From NCBI GenBank assembly GCA_903632075.3, contig CAHIKZ030001813.1, forward strand, positions 4,662,501 through 4,726,500: a stretch of DNA of 64,000 nt. Direction: 5' to 3'. This DNA comes from Acanthosepion pharaonis (taxonomy: Eukaryota > Mollusca > Cephalopoda > Sepiida > Sepiidae). The notes below the pieces were generated by a model, which did no database searches, had not been told where the DNA came from, and worked only from the letters and a program-made list of their open reading frames with translations. Below are positions 1 to 8,609 of the stretch, in pieces (positions within the stretch are counted from its first letter, which is position 1; each line of letters opens with the position of its first letter). The translations under genes were made by a program, and so were the position numbers.

Positions 1-290
1 ATTCAAAAAGCTTTTCTGTACGATTTTTACGAAAACGCAACAAGTGTTTTTCTAATGTTGACGTGTCTTTAAGTAGATATAAAAAAAATTATACCTTCTG
101 GGCTAAGCGTGTGAGATTTATTTAATGAATTTTATCGATTTTCAATAAAAGTGCAACATCTGATGTGCGAATTTTCGCATTCCCGCAAGTTTCCAACATA
201 TAAATATGCCAAAATATATAAACAAATAAATATTAGTTAAAAGTTAGTTATTTTAGTGCATTTAATTTAAAAAATGACACTTGTATTTAG
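1..290. other. AT-rich stretch, nothing recognised
   Basis: AT-rich sequence with no open frame of note, no terminal repeat and no similarity I can see to the repeat families found elsewhere in the window. Confidence 0.5.
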
Positions 291-294
291 AATC

Positions 295-480
295 AGAAAT
301 GCCCTGGGTATAGCATGTGAGTAACGAGGAATTTCTTAAGGAAAATTGAAAGAAGGACGGTTATACTTAGTATCAGAGACAGAATGTTGAATATTCTTCA
401 ACACATCACGAGGAAGGAGTATTTGAAGAATTTAACTCACAGGTCATATTGCAGGAAAGAGTATCAAAGGGAAAAATCAA
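295..480 (+). mobile_element. RTE-like LINE fragment (family A), C-terminal part
   Basis: Degraded copy of the LINE segment that recurs at 9985, 11340, 15692, 28310 and 63390. The order is the same: a phrase like catgtgagtaacgagga, then a run encoding R-K-R-like residues, then a g-g-a-a-g-g-a-g run (the -MRKE- region of intact relatives), then a tail encoding -LTGxIEGK-. Reading frames are broken throughout. In intact elements this is the C-terminal region after the reverse transcriptase of RTE-type LINEs. Assignment rests on internal comparison and remembered family motifs; no catalytic motif is left. Confidence 0.5.
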
Positions 481-519
481 ATAACGTACCTCATGCTTGG
501 GTAAATAGGTCACTGAATC

Positions 520-645
520 AGAACTGATTGATTCGTTTTTCTACCGTTTGCAGGTTATTTGAAGGTAGAAAATATTTTTAGATTGTAAGAATTTTATTTT
601 GGAGACAATAATGGTTTTGTGATACAAGACTTACTAATTACAAAA
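520..645 (-). repeat. SINE tail fragment (5S/tRNA SINE family)
   Basis: Matches the tail of the chimeric SINEs at 985-1350 and 40098-40487: a gattgatt start, then tttgcaggttatttga, then tagattgtaagaa, then the ggagacaataatgg region and acaagacttact. The rRNA and tRNA-like head is absent, so this is a 5'-truncated or broken copy in minus orientation. Confidence 0.55.
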
Positions 646-681
646 ATGGAAATTTGCAGCCACCGCGCAGTCATACAGTAA

Positions 682-955
682 AGAATTGAAGTAGATTCAG
701 TTGGGACTTTGGAAGAAGGAACAAGAAAACATCTTAAATTGGAAACAAAGGATAAGCATATACTCGAGAATAGATGGTTGAAATTGTGTGAGCTAGGCGA
801 TAAGCGAACCTACTTACTCCTAGAGGCCAGTTCAGAGGATGATTTGAAAGCTTTTATTGAGACAACGTTTCTAGGAAAGTATTCGAAAAATATACAAGCA
901 CACCAACCTCAGACCAGTTCAGACCAGGAGAGAATTACTGAAATCTACGTAAAGG
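682..955 (+). CDS. Candidate isolated coding exon, function unknown
   Basis: A frame open from 682 to 978 encodes about 90 residues of balanced, acidic/basic composition (for example KLCELGDKRTYLLLEASSED), unlike the hydrophobic or low-complexity junk frames elsewhere. The frame has no ATG start in this stretch. It runs through an aaag|gtaagc sequence at about 952-960, which fits a strong 5' splice donor after a lysine codon. The upstream acceptor is poor: AG dinucleotides lie at 682-683 and 699-700 without a clear pyrimidine tract. It could be a host exon, a processed pseudogene piece or a transposon remnant. I do not recognise the domain. The phrase TYLLLEASSEDDLKAFI resembles the end of PH-like domains, but that is too weak to name. 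Confidence 0.25.
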
Positions 956-984
956 TAAGCCGCGTGGTTGAGTTTTGAGAAATT

Positions 985-1350
985 TTAGATTAGATCGATT
1001 TCTTTTTTACGGCTTATCAACCTATTGCAGGCTAATTAAAACCAAGAAATATGTTAGAATTAGGAAGTTTAGAGATGATAATGATTTATTGATATAATTT
1101 GTACTAATTAACCCATAGCCAGGGGAAAGTGGTGGTCTTACACCTTCCCCAAGGTTATCTGCGTGTAAGAGGATATAACGAACCCAACATGAATTGAAAC
1201 ACGGCTTTCCTGTTACACCTTCCGAACCATTATCTTTTACAGCACCTGGTATTCTCTAGCGGTCACCCATCTAAGTACTGACCAGGCTTGACATTGCTTA
1301 ACTTTAGTGATCGTACGGGAAATGGTGTTTCAATGTGATGTAGCCGTAAA
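985..1350 (-). repeat. 5S rRNA/tRNA chimeric SINE, nearly full length
   Basis: On the minus strand the element opens (1348 to about 1240) with a near-complete 5S rRNA-like module. Box A (gttaagcaatgt) and box C (tagatgggtgaccgct) of the 5S internal promoter are recognisable. Next comes a tRNA-like module: a box-A-like taaaagataatgg near 1236 and a box-B-like tgtttcaattc near 1196. The tail runs to about 985 and carries the conserved blocks seen at 520-645 and 40098-40400. The layout resembles the chimeric 5S/tRNA heads known from vertebrate AmnSINE/SINE3-type elements. It is a pol III retroposon needing a partner LINE, with scattered substitutions, so probably inactive. Confidence 0.75.
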
Positions 1351-1524
1351 TGGTAGGGATAGTAAGTACGTTGTTTAGAGCTAAAAAGGAGAATGTGGAG
1401 AGGCATAATCTTCCATGTTCTGAAAAGATGCGGTATATAAAAGAAAAATTTAAAAAAAAAACCGTTTGGATATTGTTTTGCGATTAAAAAAATACTAAAA
1501 TTCGAATTCATAATAAAAATAACT

Positions 1525-2005
1525 TCATCGACCTCAAGGAAAGTTGGTTCTTTGTGTCGAGCCAGAAAGTTTTTCTAGCCCGAGTCCATCCTTCAAATTT
1601 ATAAATAAACCATTCGTCCTTGCATGGAATATGCTGCCATATATGGTGTAAAGACCCCGCTGTTCTTCTCAAGGTCCTCGACAAAATCCAGAGATCGATA
1701 TGCAATGTGACTGGTCCTTATCTGGCATCTCGTCTACGGTCATTTTCTCACAGACATACCGTCACGTCCCTCTGTCTTTTCTACAAATACTGCATGAATT
1801 TAAGCGTGCTACTAGGTTGGCAACTCAATCACACCTGTTCACTGTCGAAACTGTGAAATGTAGCCGTCTTTTCTACTCCAATAGCTTCATGTCTCGCACT
1901 TTCGTGCGTGGAACTCCCTTCCTCTTACTTGCTTCCCTGATAGCGATAATCTTCACTTATTCAAATGCAATGTCAATCAACATTTTCAGATGCCTTGATC
2001 TAATC
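1525..2005 (+). mobile_element. Jockey/CR1-like LINE 3' fragment (family B), copy with internal deletion
   Basis: Encodes the C-terminal region of a non-LTR reverse transcriptase ORF2. Traits in order: HGICCHIWCKDPAVLLKVL, then LASRLRSFSHRHTVTSLCLF, then, after a frame change, RATRLATQSH and FYSNSFMSRT, then the region equivalent to W-N-S-L-P and a terminal N-A-M-S-I-N-I. About 45 nt present in the neighbouring copy (the YFHGNCSDEL region) are missing, which shifts the frame. The same deletion is in the minus-strand copy at 12283-12840. Non-functional relic; the RT catalytic core is not included. Confidence 0.75.
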
Positions 2006-2009
2006 AACC

Positions 2010-2565
2010 ATTCATCCTTACATGGAATATTGCTGTCAGATATGGTCCGCTACCCCCGCTGTATGTCTCGAGATCCTCGACAAAATGCAGAAACGGATAT
2101 GCAGTGTGATAGGTCCTGGTCTGGCATCTAGTTTACAGTCGCTTTCTCACAGACGTGCTGTGGTTTCCCTCTGTCTCTTCTGTAAGTATTTTCACGGCAA
2201 CTGTTCCGACGAGTTGCTTTCGCTGGTTCCTGGACAGCATTAATTTAAGCGAGCAACTAGGTTGGCGTCTTGAAACGTTTAAACTTAACCTTCTCCTCCA
2301 CTCAAACAGCTTCTTCCCTCTCACTTCTCGTCTGTGGAATTCCCTTCCTCTTATTGCTTCCCTGATAACTATAATCTTCAAATATTCAAGTGTAATGTCA
2401 ATCGACATCTGATATCTTGATGTTGTTTCACGTCCTTCTCTTTATCTTCTCCCCAAACACGTCTCTTTACTCTTGTTCTATACTCTCTGTAACCCTTTGC
2501 GTGCTAGTGGCACTCACGCCTTTCTTGGGGTGAAATGGTTCGGGGTTGATTTCGTACCTGTCAAC
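2010..2565 (+). mobile_element. Jockey/CR1-like LINE 3' end (family B), tandem second copy with 3' tail
   Basis: Starts again at the same point of the LINE as the preceding copy: MEYCCQIWSATPAV, then LASSLQSLSHRRAVVSLCLF. It keeps the CKYFHGNCSDELLSLVP region deleted upstream, then a frame change, then RLWNSLPLIASLI. The noncoding 3' tail at about 2490-2560 (taaccctttgcgtgctagtg followed by ggggtgaaatgg) is shared with 5440-5546, 12283-12340, 49290-49352 and 53810-53870. Direct repetition of the same terminal segment suggests two 5'-truncated insertions side by side or a local duplication. Stops and frameshifts make it dead. Confidence 0.75.
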
Positions 2566-2589
2566 TCAGTTATATTAAATGATATCAGT

Positions 2590-2765
2590 GTTTCTTTCTG
2601 AACTTCTGGGATGAAGAGTTATCATTATTTACACTATTTATAAACGGACTATTTTCAGCAACTTTGTTGTTGTTATCAAAACGTTTCGGCCGTTGTAGGT
2701 GCATATCGATCTGGGTAACCTACAGCGAATTTTGAACTGATCTTTTAGATAATCTACGGGGGCTT
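2590..2765 (+). repeat. Fold-back SINE, left arm only
   Basis: Contains the arm of the fold-back SINEs at 27796, 37532 and 46430: a tttctgaacttctgggatga start, tatttacactattta, cggactattttca, then aaacgtttcggccgttgta. The right arm is missing and the sequence becomes unrelated after about 2765. A truncated copy, identified only by comparison within the window. Confidence 0.6.
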
Positions 2766-3257
2766 GACAAATATTCTCGTCCCACTGCCCATGTCTAGGT
2801 ATATCGTTCAGTTTTATTTCTAGTGCTGTTTAATTATTGCTCGCCCGATTCCTCTAAGTCCAAGTACACACTGCCCAGAATTTGAACTCACAGTTGCTAT
2901 ATCAGCAAATGAACAAACCAACGATTTAATCCAAACTCTTATATTTAACGGCTTGAAAGTGATTTTTGTCGAGAATTCCTCAAAATATTTGTTATTCTCC
3001 AAGAATCTATGGTTTTTAAACGCTAATATAAGATATTCTTTTCAGTTGTTATTTAAATATTAAACTGAAAGAAAAAGAAATAATAAATTCCAAATACACA
3101 TATTTAAAAATCGCTAACTGAATGCACGCAGAGTTATTTGCCTGTCAAAGAATAATTATCGAGGCGATCGATTACTTGCATTTTTATTCACTGAAATAGA
3201 CTTCTTCTTTGATGCTATGCAGACTGAAGTACGATACAGGCTGTACGAAATACGAAA

Positions 3258-3259
<2 letters not shown>
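2766..3259. other. No recognisable feature
   Basis: AT-rich DNA with only short random frames. No terminal repeats or coding motifs seen. Confidence 0.5.

Positions 3260-3314
<55 letters not shown>
3260..3314. repeat. (TA)n microsatellite
   Basis: About 27 TA units, ending in catatatg. The apparent Ile-Tyr peptide read through it is an artefact of the dinucleotide. Confidence 0.97.
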
Positions 3315-3320
<6 letters not shown>

Positions 3321-3770
3321 TGAAAAGAGATTTTAAAAGAAACAAGAGGGGCAATAGAAAGAGAAATGGATTATTGAGGAAAGAGACATTTTGAGGATGC
3401 TTATGTTACTGTGAATAAATTATTTCTAGTTTTTATGTTTCATGCAATGCAATATTGATTTTAATGAACTATGACTCTTAAAGACTGTATTAGGAAGGCG
3501 AAAAATATGGTGGCTTGGTTGGACCTTTATTTCCCTTTCACTTACTTTCACTCTGTTTCGGTTTAGCATTTCTTTTGTCCAGAAATAGCTTATCAAGATG
3601 GCTTTGGAAGATAAATGATGACTGACTTTGTTTCAGTGATATTATAATTGTGAGAATTAATTATGAACTACTGATTACAATAGGGAAAAATCATGGATGA
3701 AGGTAAAATATTGTGATAGAAAAACACACACACTCCCATATATATTCATAGAGATCCACCTATAAAATGA

Positions 3771-4085
3771 TCTTCTTCTTCTTCTTCTTCTTCACGTTCT
3801 CCTTTTTTGCCATCTATTCACAAAAGCTCTTAAAGTAGATTCCTTCTGTGTCTTTCTTTTGTCAATGGTAGTCTCAGAAATTTTAATGGACTTATTTTGA
3901 TTTTAAATATACGTGGCCTTCCTGTTTCAATTTTCATTAAAGCTTCCTCGTTGCTCACATGCTTTCTCCATGGTATTCTCAGCTTCCTTCTGTAGAACCA
4001 CATTTCTCTTTATCTGTGACAAGACTGTCCAGCATTCACTGTCATATAAGAAGACAAATATTACATAACAGTCCAGAACTCTTTG
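3771..4085 (-). mobile_element. RTE-like LINE fragment (family A) with (TTC)n at its 3' end
   Basis: Minus-strand copy of the family A C-terminal region. Read on the minus strand, it contains the -LLYDSECWTVLSQ-like stretch (near 4040-4000), the -MWFYRRKLRIPWRKHV- stretch (near 3998-3950) and the -NEEALMKIETGRP- stretch, all with stops. The element's 3' edge abuts a 23-bp (GAA)n tract (seen as TTC on the plus strand at 3771-3793). The 24180-24355 copy ends the same way, so a GAA-rich 3' tail appears to be a family trait. Confidence 0.65.
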
Positions 4086-4089
4086 AATA

Positions 4090-4780
4090 ACTTCCTTAGC
4101 AAGTAAATATACTCAAATGTCCACGCAGCTATTTTTGTTCGACTCTGAATTGTCTTAGTGTATGCGTTTAGTTATATCGATATGAGTACACACAAATGAA
4201 ACCCTTCTTTGCATAATTTCTTTTGTTAGCATGATTCTTCAACCCTCGCTATGTGTAATCCTTGAGAAAAAGGAAACATTGCGGAAAGAAAAAAACGAAA
4301 ATAGTCATTTTTATACCAACCGGAGCAGTCTTTTTTTTTAGTAACACTAAAATCCTTTTTGGAAACACATAGTACAACAAGTGTTCTAGCGATTCCTAAT
4401 TAGACCGAGGAAAGTTCTCTAATATCGATATTACTAAGCAAAGAAAACCTCGTCCTGTTGAAATCTTGCTATTCATCGGATCCTTCTTACTAGACGTTTC
4501 CTTACGAGAGAAGGGTTTGATTGAAATTTATTTATTTATATACATGGTGTAAACTAGCCGTATACCCAAGGTAAAATTCGAGGAAAATAAGAATGTTGTA
4601 AGCAAAAATATGGCATAGCAGACCCAGTCCAGACAGAGAGTGATCACTATCATATTTAATTGACCCCACCTCATAAAAAATTAGGAAGAATTTGGTAGGG
4701 AACCTTTCTCCACACATGGCATTTATCAGAAGCTAAAAATATTGATTTTTTTTTTTATCATTTTAGAAAGATCTCCTGTT
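4090..4780. other. No recognisable feature
   Basis: Low-complexity AT-rich DNA. The short frame at 4532-4717 on the minus strand lacks any recognisable motif and is probably chance. Confidence 0.45.
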
Positions 4781-4787
4781 AATAATA

Positions 4788-5013
4788 AAGGGTGTTCCAA
4801 TAACTTGGACCTATTTTAAATGTGAATTAAGTTTATACGTCTAATGATTCTTTTTCTTTTGATTTGGCGGACATTTGGGCACTATTATTCTTCACATATA
4901 ATTGACATGACTTAAATAACATGATCCAAAGGAGAAATAAATAAATCTTCACCTTATTATTCACCTAATTTATTTATCGCTGACTTTGATCCGTCTTAAT
5001 GAAACACCCTTAT
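4788..5013. mobile_element. MITE with GGGTGTT inverted ends
   Basis: Begins aaagggtgttccaataa and ends ttaatgaaacaccctt, giving imperfect terminal inverted repeats of about 16 bp flanked by TA-rich sequence. It is about 226 bp long and noncoding, as expected for a non-autonomous DNA transposon moved in trans. A second partial right end (cttaatgaaagacccttt) lies just outside at 5023-5041. The superfamily cannot be fixed from the sequence; the TA flanks would fit Tc1/mariner. Confidence 0.55.
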
Positions 5014-5299
5014 ATATAATCCATCTTAATGAAAGACCCTTTATAAATCCAGTGTCAAATCGATCTCTGATATTTTAAAGAGTTATCGGTACATGGTTTT
5101 TATGTACAAATGTCAACTTAAAGCTGTCATTGATAACTGCGTACTACGGGTGTTGTTCTTTTTCCTAATTCTTAATAGTTACGTAATCAATTACATAAGC
5201 ATAGTTTAAAACTTATTTGTAAATAAAAAATGTATTGATATTTATTGAAGAAATCAAAGATCGATTTGAAATTGTATTTATATTATGAAATAATAAAAA

Positions 5300-5546
5300 A
5301 AATCCCGTTTCTGGCAAAAGCTCATAGTTTTTTTTCGCCCATTTCTCCCTTGCAGAACTCTTTTCTGGCTCCATCCTTTCCAGCCAACATTGATCTTCAA
5401 AAATTTAAACACAATGTCAATCGCTATCTTCTGGATTCCTCTTCTTTCATTGTTTTCACTTCTTAATAATGTTACTGTTTTTCTTATTCTCCTTTCTCAC
5501 TAATCAGTTGCTTGAGGTGAAATGATTAAAAAAAAAAAAAAAAAAA
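5300..5546 (+). mobile_element. Jockey/CR1-like LINE 3' end (family B) with A-rich tail
   Basis: Degraded terminal ORF2 sequence. The region tggctccatcctttccagcc stands where intact copies encode W-x-x-L-P-x-x-C-F-P, followed by F-K-H-N-V-N-R-Y (caatgtcaatcgctat). The shared noncoding tail follows (agttgcttgaggtgaaatga) and runs into about 19 A residues at 5528-5546. The A run at the end of a 5'-truncated copy fits target-primed reverse transcription. Confidence 0.65.
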
Positions 5547-5739
5547 CGTCGTTAGTAAAGGAAGTTCTAATAAATGCTAAAAATTGCTCAAAAAATTCTG
5601 TCTTTTTTTACTAGTGGGCCAAGTAATTTAAGTCCTGCCAGAGAATGTTATACTCTGCATTTGAGATGAGATTCAGATATTTTAGAGCGTTGAGGAAGCT
5701 GAAAGATGTATAAGTACGGATTTTTAATCTGTTTTTCTT

Positions 5740-6370
5740 CTTCTGCTCAGTGGGTGTCTGGGAACTCTCTTTCCTGTCGTCTGTCCTGTGTATGACGATA
5801 AACTACATGCGGCAGCAAGGCCTCAGAGCTGGAGATTTTGAGGAGCATGGAACCACCTCTTAATTGCTGTTGTTCTCAGGTCCACCCTGACCCGGGACTC
5901 AGCTATGGGTAAATAGTGAACGCCCTAACTGGAGTCATAACATAATGAAAGTATAAAAAAACTTTTATAGTAAAAATACCAGCAATACATTTTGATAGTA
6001 AAAAAAAAGTTACAATAATAGATTTTTGTAAAAAAATAAAAGAAAATTACCAGCAATACTTTTCTGTTAGAAAAAAATATGAGCAGCAATACATTTTTTG
6101 TAAAAAAAAAAAGAAAAGTTATTTACCAGCAATACGTTTTTGCAAAACAAAAAATATTACCAGTAATACATTTTTGTAAAAAACATATTGACAGCAATAC
6201 ATTTTTGTCAAAGAAAGAAAATAACCAGCAATGTATTTTTGTAAAAAAAGGAAAAAATATTATCAGCAATATATTTTTGTAAAAGAAATTGCTAATGTTT
6301 CAAAGAAAAAAACATTTCAGCATTAAATGACCCATAAGAAGTTGATATGCCGCTAAACCAACAAACAAAC
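5740..6370 (+). repeat. Interspersed element with internal minisatellite, plus orientation
   Basis: Three parts. The head (about 5740-5945) includes atgacgataaactacatg, aaccacctcttaattgct and tccaccctgacccggg. The middle (about 5970-6300) is a tandem array of about eight units of 30-40 bp built on ccagcaatacatttttgtaa. The tail (about 6318-6370) reads attaaatgacccataag then ttgatatgcc. The same three parts in the same order occur in reverse complement at 27240-27740, so the array belongs to a mobile or dispersed unit. No open frame; class unknown. Confidence 0.7.
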
Positions 6371-7040
6371 TTTGTGTGAAGTCATCAGTGTGTATTTTGT
6401 AGCTGATATTGTGGAAATAGATGAATCCGGTGGATACATTTACGAAGAAGTTTCTGGTGGATGCACGTTTACTTTGATCTGACGGTTAGCAACTAACAAG
6501 TGTTGGTGTATGAATTGGCTAAACTTCAATAAGAAGCAGTTAATTTCTTGTATCTATTCTTATATATATATATATATATATATATCTACGTAAATGCACT
6601 ATCAAAAGTATACATAGACATTGATTCTAAGAAGCTTAATTCATTCTGTTTATGGATATACATATTTATATATAATCTAAAAGAAATTAATAGATTTGTT
6701 AATCCGGAATTATTTCCTATTAGTTTAAACATTATTTTTAGTGGGTACACCTGTCTGAAGAGACACGCTTCTTCTTTTAACAGTAAAATGAAATATCCGC
6801 TGGATCAGAAACCAGGAATGTACCTTCTGACTGGAATCGAACCTGTATTTCCTTTTGGTCTTGATTAAAATTTTCCTCGATTATATTTATTGCCTGGGAA
6901 AACAAGTTATAAACAGATTTCTGTTGGGGAGAACGTTTTCTATAATAAGACTTTTGATATCTAGTCTGTTCGATATAAATGTTACCGTCTACTCAGACCC
7001 AGGCTGCTACTAAATGTTTATAAGAAAAATATTTATATGC
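6371..7040. other. No gene; short (TA)n at 6561-6585
   Basis: Mostly unassigned DNA. A 25-bp TA tract sits at 6561-6585. The open frame starting at 6548 is read through the TA tract and continues into sequence with no motif I recognise. Confidence 0.45.
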
Positions 7041-7044
7041 ATGT

Positions 7045-7135
7045 GATTGATTTTTTTTTATTGTTATTTCAAGCCAGAAAATAGTTTTAGATTGTAAGAA
7101 AGTTTTGGAAATTATAATAATGGTTATAAAGAACC
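7045..7135 (-). repeat. SINE tail fragment (5S/tRNA SINE family)
   Basis: Carries the tail blocks gattgattttt, ccagaaaatagttttagatt and gtaagaaagttttggaaatt shared with 520-645 and 40098-40230. No head is present, so it is a truncated copy on the minus strand. Confidence 0.5.
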
Positions 7136-7624
7136 GACTGGGATTGAAATGGGAAGTGGGACGAATGTTAGAGCTATAGAGAGGGGTAACAGACGAGAGA
7201 AGGTGGGGGATTAAAATTTAACAGAGAGAAGTTTTAGAGAGGGGAGTCAAAAACGGTTTAAGTGAGAGAAATATGAATGTTGTCGGATGTTTAATATATT
7301 AAAGATGTAACCGGAAAGGATACATTCTGTGGTGACATACACACACAATAGACCAGAAGAAGAGAGAGGGAGAGGAAAAGAAAAGGGGTGGAGGAGAGAG
7401 ATGGGGCGGGGGGAACTAAAATTAAAGTGTATTTATTAAAAGGGCCGCTGTGTAATTAAGAAGATTTGATAAAATTAATATCGACTACAGGTTACAAATC
7501 AAATATAAACATAAAAATAAATATAATAGCTCTAAGATTCGTCCCACACTCTCATACTTACACTCTCTCTAAAGTTTATTTTTTATTTGTTTCTTATTTG
7601 TTTTTAGTTGTTTCTTCTGTTTTC

Positions 7625-7795
7625 TTTTTGAATTTGCAGGTCTGATGAATTGGATCGTATTTACGATTCCAATGGAATAAATTATGACCATGGAATATTA
7701 GTGTTTAAGCCTTTTTATTATATCCTTACTCTGTCCTGGACATTGAGTTCTACCTGGATTCTATCCGCTTGGAATTTTTTTATACAAAATATATG
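7625..7795 (+). repeat. Dispersed repeat (family D), plus orientation
   Basis: Begins near a pyrimidine-rich run and tttgcaggtctgatgaattg, then tttacgattccaatggaat, tggaatattagtgttta, ctctgtcctggacattgag and tctacctggattctatcc. The same order is present at 45126-45370 (minus) and 45355-45460 (plus). It ends beside low-complexity TA/TG sequence. A small open frame (from 7650) is conserved with the 45 kb copy only because the DNA is shared. Likely a SINE or MITE of unknown type. Confidence 0.6.
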
Positions 7796-7821
7796 TGTAT
7801 GTGTATGCATGTATGTATATA

Positions 7822-8499
7822 TCTTACTTATTATAAAACGCAGATTGTGTGTGTGTGTGTGTCTGTACGTTTATATATTGGATCGGATGTCCTACCATTT
7901 TTCAACCGATTTCAACAAAACTTCCCAGGACTACGTAAAATTACCTTGCGGTGGTTCTGACAACGCAAAAAATTAGAAAAACACAATTGTCTTTGCACGA
8001 AATCAATTTGGAAACATGATAAAACACGATTCTGTCGCTAGAATGAAAGGGGGACAACTCATATCGAGTTATACTTATTATAAAACCCAGGTTGTTTGTG
8101 TGTGTGTTCGTTTATGTATGGGATCGGATTTCCTACATTTTTTAACCGATTTCAACAAAACTTCACTTTTTTTTGGCAGGTAGTGTTTCTTATTGTCTTG
8201 CACACATTTTCTTTATTTTTACATTCAGAAGCGATTCCATTTACAAGACAATTGTTTATAATAAAATTCTATTCAATCGATAGACTCATAACGATTGAAA
8301 ACAATGTTTATGTTTGAGTTTGGGTTTGACCAATTCGTAAAAAAACAAAACAAAAAAACAAAAAACTAATTAAGACATGCGTGTCCGTCAACCTTAAACA
8401 ATAATCATTGTCAATTTTATTTTTCAGTCTTTATGATGGTCGATACTTGATCTATCTCTTACTGTTACATCCCCGGGCAACGCCGGGCTCTACTGCTAG
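7822..8499 (+). mobile_element. Non-autonomous Helitron
   Basis: Typical Helitron termini. The 5' end starts TC (7822) and continues ttacttattataaaacgcag into a (GT)n tract and the internal phrase ccgatttcaacaaaact. The 3' end has a hairpin (cccgg-gcaacg-ccggg, 8473-8488), an 8-nt spacer and the terminal CTAG at 8496-8499. The flanking bases are A and T, as expected for A|T target insertion without duplication. No Rep/helicase coding remains. A second copy of the 5' terminal region lies inside at about 8067-8168, so two 5' ends share one 3' end. Confidence 0.78.
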
Positions 8500-8546
8500 T
8501 ATTTATATATTTTGCATATGTATGTGTATATTTACCACTAATATTA

Positions 8547-8605
<59 letters not shown>
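8547..8605. repeat. (TC)n(TA)n compound microsatellite
   Basis: About 10 TC units followed by about 20 TA units, lying 48 bp beyond the Helitron 3' end. Confidence 0.95.
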
Positions 8606-8607
<2 letters not shown>

Positions 8608-8609
8608 TG

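Noticed and set aside
3209..3394. Ile-Tyr repeat peptides across (TA)n tracts (also 14327, 20000, 25919, 27033, 45126)
   Set aside because: Dinucleotide repeats are open in all frames; no protein evidence.
5970..6300. Tandem repeats read as a possible CRISPR or coding repeat
   Set aside because: No spacers; the array lies inside a dispersed element with a second copy at 27.3 kb, and the lysine/phenylalanine peptide comes from A and T runs.
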